Below are positions 15,284-21,420 of a DNA stretch of 38,208 nucleotides, one piece after another (within the stretch, counting starts at the first letter, position 1; every line of letters starts with the position of its first letter). The notes below the pieces were generated by a model, which was not told the DNA's origin, did no database searches, and saw only the letters and a list, made by a program, of their open reading frames with translations. Source of the stretch: a virus; IMG/VR virus record IMGVR_UViG_3300048838_001248, positions 64,001 through 102,208 of that record. One strand, given 5' to 3'. The translations under genes were made by a program, and so were the position numbers.

Positions 15284-16198
15284 TTATACTTTTGTTTTAT
15301 CAATAAAAGTCTTAACCGTTTTGTTATTAATTTGCAATACCTTGCCCTTTAAGATTTTGAACATTTCTTCCAGCGTCAGGTCACAATAATCATCTTTCCA
15401 ATCAGCAACATAATAGAGTTTTCTACTGTTTCTGATTACACCAAAAAGAATCGGGTCTTTCTTTTTTTCGATTTCTTCTTTTGTTAATTTTTCACCATTG
15501 TTTTCTGGGTCGTAGTGAAGAATAAGATAATTGTCAAAAATCTTTCTTTCATCAACATCTTTCTTAACCATATAAACTTCTTCGGGGATTATTCTGCCGA
15601 AGTTCTTTATCCAAGTAAGTTTCAAGTTCTTATCTTCTCCAACTTGTTCATAAAATTCAACAAGCTGTTTTTCAGTAACGTATTTTTTTAGTCCCATTGC
15701 AATTAAAATTGCCTCACCTTTAACTGTATCCATAAGGTCAGTTAGTTTTTGAAGGAGTGCCACCTGACCCATCGTTTTTGCCTGTACGAGTGCTTTCTCA
15801 TAATATTCTGCAATCTCGGCAATCGGTGTAAGTTCTTCGTAAGATTTTGACAATTCTGTGAAGAAATCAACAATTGAAATCAGTTTTACTGGTGGTTTTT
15901 CAATCTGAGTCGATTGGGTTTTTTGAATTTTTTTCAAAAGCCAACCAGCAAGTCTGGCTTTAAGTGGTGGTTTGACTTCGACACCATTAACCGATATCAT
16001 ATTATTACCACTATTCGTACCATTGGTTGGTACTGTCACCCACGCTTCATTACCATGTATACCCCATGATAATTTCGGTGTGCTGTCGTCAGCATTCTCA
16101 TTTTCTCTTTTGTGTTTTGGGAGATTTTCGTCTATTTCGAAATAGTCAAATATTGCTAATTCTTTAAGACCGACATTTTTTGCTCTTTGTGAAATCAT
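15284..16198 (-). CDS. Hypothetical protein, 304 aa
   Basis: MISQRAKNVGLKELAIFDYF..., a low-complexity linker (residues 30-70, TNGTNSGNN), helical middle (EIAEYYEKALVQAKTMGQVALLQ) and a beta-type C-terminal part (ILFGVIRNSRKLYYVADWKDDYCDLTLEEM). No family recognised; the overall organisation is like phage structural or virion-associated proteins, without proof. It ends 5 nt before the Ser tRNA. Confidence 0.75.
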   Translation of the reverse strand: MISQRAKNVGLKELAIFDYFEIDENLPKHKRENENADDSTPKLSWGIHGNEAWVTVPTNGTNSGNNMISVNGVEVKPPLKARLAGWLLKKIQKTQSTQIEKPPVKLISIVDFFTELSKSYEELTPIAEIAEYYEKALVQAKTMGQVALLQKLTDLMDTVKGEAILIAMGLKKYVTEKQLVEFYEQVGEDKNLKLTWIKNFGRIIPEEVYMVKKDVDERKIFDNYLILHYDPENNGEKLTKEEIEKKKDPILFGVIRNSRKLYYVADWKDDYCDLTLEEMFKILKGKVLQINNKTVKTFIDKTKV

Positions 16199-16200
16199 GA

Positions 16201-16518
16201 TTATTTGTTTTTATAACGTAAAATTACATTCGTTGAAATCCTGTATGCCAGAACTGCTTCCTGATTGTAATGGTCAAGAGTAAAATCAATTATCTCTGAC
16301 ATTTGTTCTTCAGTACAAACGATTCTGCAGGGTATCATTCTGTCAACATAAAGTTTTCCAGTGGGACTAAGCCATTCACCTTTTGCGGGTTTCATGATAG
16401 TTACACCGCCAGTTACTTTCTTCACAAAAGCATCCCACTGCTTATGGTGCTCATAAGTAAACTTCTGGTCTTTGTTATTGGATGCCGGAACTAATATTTC
16501 CCAAAGTTCAGTTTTCAT
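16201..16518 (-). CDS. Hypothetical protein, 105 aa
   Basis: MKTELWEILVPASNNKDQKF..., containing HKQWDAFVKKVTGGVTIMKPAKGEW and RIVCTEEQMSEIIDFTLDHYNQ. The N-terminus (ELWEILVPASNN) and C-terminus (AVLAYRIS) fit a small alpha/beta fold seen in phage and bacterial hypothetical proteins. No function assigned. Overlaps the 56-aa gene upstream by 11 nt. Confidence 0.7.
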   Translation of the reverse strand: MKTELWEILVPASNNKDQKFTYEHHKQWDAFVKKVTGGVTIMKPAKGEWLSPTGKLYVDRMIPCRIVCTEEQMSEIIDFTLDHYNQEAVLAYRISTNVILRYKNK

Positions 16519-16678
16519 CGTTAATCCTTTTCAGTGTTTCTCTTTTTTCTTTCAGTCTTTGTGAGCCGTTGAAGAAATCCAGTCTTTTAATTCCAGCAAC
16601 TCTTGCTTTCAGGAAACCACCACCACGACCCCAATGAAGTCTTTTAGCTACTTTTCTCATTTTACTCTCTGCTGTCAT
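16508..16678 (-). CDS. Small basic protein, 56 aa
   Basis: 56 codons, ATG at 16678 to TGA. MTAESKMRKVAKRLHWGRGG then FLKARVAGIKRLDFF and KEKRETLKR. Very basic with a Gly run, likely nucleic-acid or ribosome binding. Placed between the bL12-like gene (2 nt after its stop) and 16201-16518. No family recognised. Confidence 0.65.
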   Translation of the reverse strand: MTAESKMRKVAKRLHWGRGGGFLKARVAGIKRLDFFNGSQRLKEKRETLKRINDEN

Positions 16679-16680
16679 AT

Positions 16681-17031
16681 TTAATGTATTTCAATTGTTG
16701 CACCACATTCTTCTAATGCTTCTCCAAGTGCTTCAGCATTTTCAATTGAAGTATTTTCAATCACAACACATGGTGCACTATCAACAATATCCTTGGCTTC
16801 TCTAAGACCGATTCCCAGATATTCCTTAATTGTTTTAAGTAACATTAATTTTCTATCACCAGCGTTTCTTAGAAAAACAGTAGCTGTTGTATTAATTTCT
16901 GTTGATATTCCACCAAAATGATATATTGTTGCACTTATATTGTGTTCCAATAGTGCCGAAGTTAACATATCGATTTCAGGCGCACTTAGTTTCGATATTG
17001 TTCTTGCAATTTGTTTTATATTCTTTTCCAT
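16681..17031 (-). CDS. Ribosomal protein bL12 (L7/L12) C-terminal-domain protein
   Basis: 116 aa. Residues about 45-116 align with the bL12 C-terminal domain: TATVFLRNAGDRKLMLLKTI, EYLGIGLREAKDIVDSAP, then AEALGEALEECGATIEIH. The E. coli equivalents are the K-x-x-V-I-K-A-V-R, G-L-G-L-K-E-A-K-D-L-V-E-S-A-P and A-E-E-A-G-A-x-V-x-V blocks. This domain recruits translation factors (EF-Tu, EF-G, IF2) to the ribosome stalk. The N-terminal 40 residues do not obviously match the bL12 dimerisation domain, so it may dock elsewhere. Its promoter (-10 at 17038-17043) leaves almost no 5' leader. Confidence 0.85.
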   Translation of the reverse strand: MEKNIKQIARTISKLSAPEIDMLTSALLEHNISATIYHFGGISTEINTTATVFLRNAGDRKLMLLKTIKEYLGIGLREAKDIVDSAPCVVIENTSIENAEALGEALEECGATIEIH

Positions 17032-17037
17032 AGTGCA

Positions 17038-17067
17038 ATTATACGAAAAATTTTTGGAAATGTTACA
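17038..17067 (-). promoter_or_regulatory. TGTAACATTT / TATAAT promoter
   Basis: TGTAACATTT at 17058-17067 and TCGTATAAT with -10 at 17038-17043; only 6 nt separate the -10 from the bL12-like ATG, suggesting a nearly leaderless mRNA. Confidence 0.65.
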
Positions 17068-17076
17068 AATAAATAT

Positions 17077-17395
17077 AAAAATAGCGTGAGCGTACCCAGA
17101 ATTTTGTTTTATTTCATCATTTATCTAAGCACCAACCCGACTATCATAGAGTTGCTTTCCCTCTAAGTCTGTTTGGCTTGCACCACTCCGCAGTACTAAC
17201 GATAGCTTCGGGTCTTTCAGGGTTACAGGTTTATTGGCGGTACTATTAACCCTTATTCCCATTGTTTGCCAACCTAACTGCTTTCACTGACTATCTCCTG
17301 CGTCCAGCAACGGTGTTCTGAAGTTCCTCTATGCTGTTTGCCCGAAGGCATAATCCCGAAGGTCAGCATAGCGATGAATCCTCTGCGCTATTTTT
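17077..17395 (-). ncRNA. rnpB: RNase P RNA
   Basis: A G+C-richer 319-nt island without an ORF. P1 is closed by AAAAATAGCG (17395-17386) and CGCTATTTTT (17086-17077). P3 hairpin GCTATGCTG...CAGCATAG is followed by GAGGAACTTCAGAACACC, aligning with the bacterial GAGGAAAGTCCGGGCTCC. Further matches are CCTGTAACCCTGAAAG (CAGGTAAGGGTGAAAG), GGAGTGGTGCAAGCCAAACAG (the L15 substrate-binding region GGAGCAAGGCCAAATAG), CTTAGATAAATGAT (CTAGATGAATGACT) and ACAAAATTCTGGGTAC (ACAGAACCCGGCTTAT). The P4 strands covary (TTCAGAA with TTCTGGG). It would mature the 5' ends of the phage tRNAs with host or phage protein. Type A-like and slightly short. Confidence 0.85.
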
Positions 17396-17396
17396 T

Positions 17397-17433
17397 GTGT
17401 GGCGGGGTAGGTCGCTTTAATGTATAACCACAC
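17397..17433 (-). other. Acceptor-like hairpin 5' of RNase P RNA
   Basis: GTGTGG/CCACAC closes a 25-nt loop, followed by A, directly before P1 of the RNase P RNA. It may be a leader hairpin or a built-in processing site. Confidence 0.35.
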
Positions 17434-17483
17434 TAATATTCTTCATCTTTCACTGGCATTGGAAGTTTTTTCTTTCTTTTTAA

Positions 17484-17735
17484 TTAAACTAACTTGGAAT
17501 AGTCTCTACCGCCAACATTATATCCAAGTTTAATGCCTTGATAGTATTTTTTACCGTCTTCTTCTTTGAGAAAGATACGAATTTCTTTCTGGTCAGAAAT
17601 AACCTCATGCACACCATTAAATTTAACATAATCGCTCCCCGGTCTGCAATGTAATACAATCAAATCACCTTTATTTATTGGTTTATTTGACCACCACATA
17701 CTTACTTTTTTGTATTTCTTACCTTTGTAGTTCAT
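17484..17735 (-). CDS. Hypothetical protein, 83 aa
   Basis: Start ATG at 17735 (an in-frame TTG lies 6 nt upstream), 13 nt after its -10 box. MNYKGKKYKKVSMWWSNKPI, then a beta-rich segment (KGDLIVLHCRPGSDYVKFNG). Basic, single small domain, perhaps SH3/OB-like. No family recognised. It is directly upstream of the RNase P RNA and may share its transcript. Confidence 0.7.
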   Translation of the reverse strand: MNYKGKKYKKVSMWWSNKPINKGDLIVLHCRPGSDYVKFNGVHEVISDQKEIRIFLKEEDGKKYYQGIKLGYNVGGRDYSKLV

Positions 17736-17748
17736 ATTCAATTTTTTT

Positions 17749-17778
17749 ATTATACGAAATAAATTTAAAAATGTTACA
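17749..17778 (-). promoter_or_regulatory. TGTAACATTT / TATAAT promoter
   Basis: TGTAACATTT at 17769-17778, TCGTATAAT with -10 at 17749-17754. Likely drives 17484-17735 and the RNase P RNA. Confidence 0.65.
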
Positions 17779-18646
17779 AAATTGGGGGTGAAAATTCTGG
17801 ATTTTCTGTTTCAAAATTGAATGTGAAAAAATTGTTAGGGTTCGCTGGAATCATTTCATTTTTCCAAATTTTAATCAATTCTTGACGATGTTCCTTATTT
17901 AAACAGAACATTTTTATTGTTTTTATTATTTTTTTGTCTTTAGTTATATCTTCTCCAATATTATCATAAAAATCCCCATTAAAATAAAATCTTGAATTTA
18001 TTTTACCGTCCATTGTTTTGACATGAAAATGTGGATATCTTTTTTTAATTCCACCTACAGTTACCTCAAGTTCATGTTCACCATTAATTTCAACAGATAA
18101 AATATATTTAGTATGATGCCACGATTCTGGTTTTTTTCTTTCACAATAATAACAACCATTAATGATTTGTTCTTCACTAACTAATCCTCGTTCAATATAC
18201 TCAACCTGTGAAAGTATTAATGAAAATTTTAAATTTAATAAATCCATATTTTTGTCGTTAAAAATCACATGACAATCCTTACCTTGTTTACAAACACCCC
18301 CCATACTAAATCCAGATAAATTATTAGATGCGATAATATTATTATCAGTTAAATTAATATTAACTATTTTTATTAAAAGACTCCCATCGGGGATGTCAGG
18401 TTCTTTATTGAGAAGTTCACGATAATCAGAATCTTTCAATTTTTTTCTATTTAAAATTGTTGGTGAAATGATTTTTATTGAGGTCGATACACCTAATAAC
18501 CCGTGATTAAAATCAATGATTTTTGGTATACGATGCAATTGTTTATGAATAAATTCTTTAGTTATAAAACACTTAGCATTGGGGTAACACCCACATTCCA
18601 TTAATCTATTCGGTATTAATAAAGCACCTACCATTCTTTTCATCAT
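17774..18646 (-). CDS. XkdF-like protease domain with DUF4160-like C-terminal part
   Basis: 290 aa. N-terminal half: VGALLIPNRL, KEFIHKQLHRIPKIIDFNHG, DGSLLIKIVNINL and NLSGFSMGG. This series (PN-start, helix ending in x-x-NH, SLL-strand, GFSMGG) is the pattern of XkdF/prohead-protease-fold proteins; the catalytic Ser and His would be in GFSMGG and NHG. Residues about 165-235 have CYYCERKKPESWHH and KKRYPHFHVKTMDGKINSRF, like the DUF4160 'HFHV' signature. The combination is unusual and the call tentative. No capsid genes are nearby. Confidence 0.6.
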   Translation of the reverse strand: MMKRMVGALLIPNRLMECGCYPNAKCFITKEFIHKQLHRIPKIIDFNHGLLGVSTSIKIISPTILNRKKLKDSDYRELLNKEPDIPDGSLLIKIVNINLTDNNIIASNNLSGFSMGGVCKQGKDCHVIFNDKNMDLLNLKFSLILSQVEYIERGLVSEEQIINGCYYCERKKPESWHHTKYILSVEINGEHELEVTVGGIKKRYPHFHVKTMDGKINSRFYFNGDFYDNIGEDITKDKKIIKTIKMFCLNKEHRQELIKIWKNEMIPANPNNFFTFNFETENPEFSPPIL

Positions 18647-18688
18647 TTCCCAAAAATATATAAAAAAATGGAAATTACAAGGAATTAT

Positions 18689-19363
18689 TTATTTTTTTAA
18701 TTTTCTTTTTAATCTTCTTTTCTTTCGACCATTCCCCTTATTTAATGCACCATATGTTGGTGTTAGTGAATGACAATTAGGACACAATAGTTCAAGATTA
18801 TTTAAATTATGATTTTCAGAATTACCGTCTTTGTGTTCTAATTGTATTGGTACTAAACCTGTTGTTGGATTAACTTCATGCCAACCACATTTCATGCATT
18901 TTTCACCATGTTTATAGATAAGATATCTTTTATATAATGTTGCTGAAAAGGAAATGTCACCATTTTCAATTTTCTTAAAATTTTCTTGTTGGTAGTGTGT
19001 TGAACTACACTCACGTGAACAGAATTTAATTTGGTTTGAATTTAATTTAACTCCACAATGTAAGCAATTCTTTAATTTATTAATGTTTGCTCTTTTTGGA
19101 TATTTTTTATTGTTATGTTTAGCACCACAAGACTGTGAACAAAATTTTCTTTTATCTTTTATTTTTCCAATAAATTCATTACCACATTCAGTACATATTA
19201 GTGTTTCAGTTGTTTTAGATTTATTTTGATAATATCCTAATTTATTTAATCTTACTTGAACACTACGAACGTCTCTATTAAGTATTAAGCCAATTTCTTC
19301 AAATCGCACTCCTGCTTGGTTTAAATCAATTGCTTTGTCGATATCATCTTGATTCCATTTCAT
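18689..19363 (-). CDS. HNH homing endonuclease with zinc fingers
   Basis: 224 aa. N-terminal helix-turn-helix (DIDKAIDLNQAGVRFEEIGL), three CxxC knuckle clusters (CTECGNEF, CSQSC, CLHCGV, CSREC), then an HNH core: CMKCGWHEV ... IQLEHKDGNSENHNLNNLEL, LCPNCHSL. Basic tail RKKRRLKRKLKK. It cuts DNA at a specific site and is typical of free-standing phage homing endonucleases. It sits between a gene and tRNA-Gly. Confidence 0.9.
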   Translation of the reverse strand: MKWNQDDIDKAIDLNQAGVRFEEIGLILNRDVRSVQVRLNKLGYYQNKSKTTETLICTECGNEFIGKIKDKRKFCSQSCGAKHNNKKYPKRANINKLKNCLHCGVKLNSNQIKFCSRECSSTHYQQENFKKIENGDISFSATLYKRYLIYKHGEKCMKCGWHEVNPTTGLVPIQLEHKDGNSENHNLNNLELLCPNCHSLTPTYGALNKGNGRKKRRLKRKLKK

Positions 19364-19377
19364 AATATTTACTTTTA

Positions 19378-19386
19378 CATAAATAC
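19378..19386 (-). promoter_or_regulatory. Promoter box GTATTTATG
   Basis: 15 nt before the HNH endonuclease ATG. Confidence 0.55.
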
Positions 19387-19421
19387 TATGAAATGCGAAA
19401 AAAGATTTTCGAAAACATTGG

Positions 19422-19495
19422 AGCAGGTAATCGGAATCGAACCGACTCTATTCCACATTGGCAATGTGGTGCACCACCTTTCATGCGTTACCTGC
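19422..19495 (-). tRNA. tRNA-Gly(GCC): tRNA-Gly(GCC)
   Basis: Acceptor GCAGGTA/TACCTGC, anticodon stem CCACA/TGTGG, loop TTGCCAA, discriminator U. Confidence 0.95.
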
Positions 19496-19499
19496 AAAT

Positions 19500-19535
19500 C
19501 GGCAATGCCGTTTTTAATTGCATTGCCGTTTTTTT
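19500..19535 (+). terminator. Plus-strand-oriented terminator
   Basis: CGGCAATG/CATTGCCG with a 13-nt loop, followed by TTTTTTT on the plus strand only. There is no plus gene here, so it may block antisense transcripts. Confidence 0.55.
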
Positions 19536-19746
19536 ATGGCAACAGTTTAAATTTTCCTGTTGTCAAATCAAATAATTTTTCGTTTCCGGCAAGACCCGCA
19601 TAATAATCTGCTTTCTCATAGGCATCATGCTGATACCTTGCTTTGACGTAAAATGTTCGAACTCTGCCACTCGTAAGGGTGAGTTCAACCAACCAGTATT
19701 TCATGGGTGGTTTTTTGGATTTAGCTTTCGCCTTTTTAGTATCCAT
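19534..19746 (-). CDS. Hypothetical protein, 70 aa
   Basis: MDTKKAKAKSKKPPMKYWLV, basic N-terminus, then a two-stranded beta segment (VELTLTSGRVRTFYVKARY) and ADYYAGLAGNEKLFDL. No family recognised. Ends inside the T-run of the plus-oriented terminator. Confidence 0.6.
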   Translation of the reverse strand: MDTKKAKAKSKKPPMKYWLVELTLTSGRVRTFYVKARYQHDAYEKADYYAGLAGNEKLFDLTTGKFKLLP

Positions 19747-19800
19747 AATCTTAACTAATCAGTATAACTGATTCAGCTAAGACGAGTCGAACATCGGTAT
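19745..19800 (-). other. Possible tRNA T-arm relic with hairpin
   Basis: GATG-TTCGACT-CGTC resembles a T-arm and is followed by the hairpin AATCAGT-TAT-ACTGATT. No acceptor or anticodon arm can be found, so at most a relic. Confidence 0.2.
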
Positions 19801-19801
19801 T

Positions 19802-20002
19802 TTATTCATTTTTATTTGGTTTATAAGGTTCGTCTTCTTCATAAAGAAAAACGTATTTAACGTTATTTTTTCTAAAATTTTTATATTTTTCCGGCAAGTC
19901 ATCACATGTGCCAGCATAAAAATGATGGCAGTGGTCATGATAAAAACCCATCATTTTCACTGTTAAACCATCCCAAGTATTTGCGTATAATGCTTTTATC
20001 AT
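19802..20002 (-). CDS. Hypothetical protein, 66 aa
   Basis: MIKALYANTWDGLTVKMMGF, then YHDHCHHFYAGTCDDLPEK with clustered His/Cys that could bind a metal, and a charged C-terminus. No family recognised. Starts 2 nt after the stop of 20004-20354, so coupled to it. Confidence 0.6.
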   Translation of the reverse strand: MIKALYANTWDGLTVKMMGFYHDHCHHFYAGTCDDLPEKYKNFRKNNVKYVFLYEEDEPYKPNKNE

Positions 20003-20003
20003 T

Positions 20004-20354
20004 TTATTTAAAAACTCTTTTTATCCAAATATAATGCTTTCTATTATCCAAGTACTTTAAATCATCATCATTGTCATACGCTTCTCTTTCAAACGAAAGA
20101 GATTTATATGCATTTCCGAAATTAGTAAAAATTTTAATAATCCATTCAATAAAATACCATAAATAAAAAAAAATTATCAACATTTCCATTTGTTGTTTCC
20201 AGTGAATTGTTTCGTGATTAATCATTCTGGTGTTTGTTAAATGTTTTTCCTTGACATAAATACCAAACGGTGCTAATGTTATTCCTGCTGCCCAGCCAAA
20301 TGTAATCAGGCTGACAAACCAGTTCATTTTTTTTACTTTTGGTTTTAAACACAT
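20004..20354 (-). CDS. Membrane-associated HExxH protein
   Basis: 116 aa. N-terminal hydrophobic helix (WFVSLITFGWAAGITLAPFG), then NHETIHWKQQMEML carrying a zincin-like HExxH, a second membrane segment (LIIFFYLWYFIEWIIKIF), and SFEREAYDNDDDLKYL. The same arrangement occurs in small Bacteroidota membrane proteins; I am not aware of a proven activity. A putative membrane metalloprotease, catalytic role unproven. Confidence 0.7.
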   Translation of the reverse strand: MCLKPKVKKMNWFVSLITFGWAAGITLAPFGIYVKEKHLTNTRMINHETIHWKQQMEMLIIFFYLWYFIEWIIKIFTNFGNAYKSLSFEREAYDNDDDLKYLDNRKHYIWIKRVFK

Positions 20355-20367
20355 AATTATACTTTAT

Positions 20368-20376
20368 TATAAATAC
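20368..20376 (-). promoter_or_regulatory. Promoter box GTATTTATA
   Basis: 14 nt before the ATG at 20354 and just after tRNA-Arg(ACG). Confidence 0.55.
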
Positions 20377-20381
20377 GTTTG

Positions 20382-20455
20382 TACGCCCAGAGGGAGTCGA
20401 ACCCCCACTCTCCACGTTCGTAGCGTGGTGCATTATCCAGTTATGCTATGGGCGC
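20382..20455 (-). tRNA. tRNA-Arg(ACG): tRNA-Arg(ACG)
   Basis: Acceptor GCGCCCA/TGGGCGT, anticodon stem CCACG/CGTGG, loop CTACGAA; A34 needs TadA editing to read CGN. Confidence 0.9.
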
Positions 20456-20545
20456 ATATCTTACTTCCTATTGTTTTTAAATGAACTACCTACTATTTTT
20501 TACTAAATGCTTCATTTTCAACATTAGATGCTCCTATTATTTTAG

Positions 20546-20617
20546 TACCCTCGGCAGGAGTCGAACCCGCATTCTAAGTTTCGAAGACTTCCGTTCTGTC
20601 CATTGAACTACGAAGGC
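20546..20617 (-). tRNA. tRNA-Arg(TCG): tRNA-Arg(TCG)
   Basis: Acceptor GCCTTCG/CGAGGGT, loop CTTCGAA, anticodon stem with one terminal mismatch (27:43), discriminator A. Confidence 0.88.
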
Positions 20618-20624
20618 AGTTGTT

Positions 20625-20633
20625 TATAAATAC
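20625..20633 (-). promoter_or_regulatory. Promoter box GTATTTATA between tRNAs
   Basis: 8 nt before the 5' end of tRNA-Arg(TCG), so this box can drive a tRNA directly. Confidence 0.5.
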
Positions 20634-20638
20634 TTTAG

Positions 20639-20710
20639 TACTCCCAACAGGAATCGAACCTGTATCTAAAGTTTAGGAAACTCCAATTCTATCCGTTGAA
20701 CTATGGGAGC
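20639..20710 (-). tRNA. tRNA-Arg(CCT): tRNA-Arg(CCT)
   Basis: Acceptor GCTCCCA/TGGGAGT, anticodon stem GGAGT/ACTTT with two G.U pairs, loop TTCCTAA, reads AGG. Its 5' end overlaps the stop of the 20701-20919 gene. Confidence 0.88.
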
Positions 20711-20919
20711 AAATTAACATATTGATATTTTATACCCAAAGGGTCACCATTATTTTTCAAATATTCAGAAAATGAATCACGTTTATTCTCACTATAAACA
20801 ATCATAATACAATGACCATATTCGTCAATGAATGCATATCCGTTTAACGATATCCATTCTTTATTTTCATTCTGAAACTTCAGAACTTGATTCATCTTTT
20901 GAATCGTATGTTTCATCAA
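20701..20919 (-). CDS. Hypothetical protein, 72 aa, running into a tRNA
   Basis: MMKHTIQKMNQVLKFQNENK..., then WISLNGYAFIDEYGHCIMIVYSE, a small beta-sheet domain. The last codons and TAG stop lie in the 5' acceptor/D-arm of tRNA-Arg(CCT), so translation and tRNA processing compete for this overlap. The true start may be the second internal ATG at 20895, since the gene overlaps the zinc-ribbon gene upstream by 53 nt. No family recognised. Confidence 0.55.
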   Translation of the reverse strand: MMKHTIQKMNQVLKFQNENKEWISLNGYAFIDEYGHCIMIVYSENKRDSFSEYLKNNGDPLGIKYQYVNLLP

Positions 20920-21025
20920 AAATTGGTATTCTTGTTATGTGAATAACTTCATTGCATTTGGGACAAATAATGAAATCACTACTTGTTGGAACGCAAATTA
21001 CTTCTTTACATTTTGGACAAATCAT
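20867..21025 (-). CDS. Small zinc-ribbon protein, 52 aa
   Basis: 52 codons, ATG at 21025, TGA stop. Two CPKC knuckles 17 residues apart (MICPKCKEVI ... IICPKCNEVIHITRI) form a classic zinc ribbon, followed by an acidic Ser-rich tail (DSKDESSSEVSE). Likely binds nucleic acid or a protein partner. Overlaps the start of the downstream gene by 53 nt. Lies just downstream of tRNA-Arg(TCT). Confidence 0.65.
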   Translation of the reverse strand: MICPKCKEVICVPTSSDFIICPKCNEVIHITRIPIFDETYDSKDESSSEVSE

Positions 21026-21042
21026 TACTTTATCGTTTTTAG

Positions 21043-21114
21043 TACCCCCACGTGGAATCGAACCACGAACCTAACTTTAGAAGAGTTATGTTATATCCAT
21101 TTAACTATAGGGGC
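21043..21114 (-). tRNA. tRNA-Arg(TCT): tRNA-Arg(TCT)
   Basis: Acceptor GCCCCTA/TGGGGGT, anticodon stem TAACT/AGTTA, loop CTTCTAA, reads AGA. Confidence 0.92.
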
Positions 21115-21129
21115 AAATGTAAGAAAAAA

Positions 21130-21151
21130 GAACGAATATTCCTATTCGTTC
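21130..21151 (-). terminator. Rho-independent terminator overlapping a stop codon
   Basis: GAACGAATA/TATTCGTTC followed by a T-run on the minus strand. The 5' arm contains the last codons and the TAG of 21142-21369; tRNA-Arg(TCT) begins 16 nt further on. Confidence 0.8.
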
Positions 21152-21369
21152 CTCTTTCTTTTAAATATTTTAAGTGGATTTATCTTAGCCAAGTAAAAGT
21201 ATAAGATAAAACAAGACACTGAGACAAGGTAAAAAATTGAAATTGAAAACCAATAACTGCCTGTTGTATCCATTAACCACTTCAGTAGAGCATCGTATCC
21301 CAAGGGATTGAAAAAAGTCCCCAAGAATAGAAATAATGTTGCTGTTTTTTCTCTGTTTATGACCTTCAT
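21142..21369 (-). CDS. Small membrane protein, 75 aa
   Basis: ATG at 21369: MKVINREKTATLFLFLGTFF, a first hydrophobic segment, then YWFSISIFYLVSVSCFILYFYL as a clear transmembrane helix and a basic tail ending KIFKRKRNE. The tail codons just before the stop include AGA and AGG, read by two tRNAs in the following Arg array. The other overlapping frame (21185-21412) starts inside a promoter box and is taken as a shadow. Confidence 0.6.
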   Translation of the reverse strand: MKVINREKTATLFLFLGTFFNPLGYDALLKWLMDTTGSYWFSISIFYLVSVSCFILYFYLAKINPLKIFKRKRNE

Positions 21370-21409
21370 CACTTTCCATGTTAATAGATTTAATATTAGT
21401 TATTTTTTT

Positions 21410-21418
21410 CATAAATAC
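21410..21418 (-). promoter_or_regulatory. Promoter box GTATTTATG
   Basis: About 40 nt before the 21369 ATG, just after the tandem TAG TAG end of the YqeY gene. Confidence 0.5.
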
Positions 21419-21420
21419 TA

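Noticed and set aside
17077-17395. tmRNA or group I intron for the structured island.
   Set aside because: No tag ORF or tRNA-Ala-like ends for tmRNA, no flanking split gene for an intron; the RNase P signatures explain it.
21185-21412. 75-aa frame overlapping 21142-21369.
   Set aside because: Its start ATG is part of the promoter box and its composition is less protein-like than the membrane frame.
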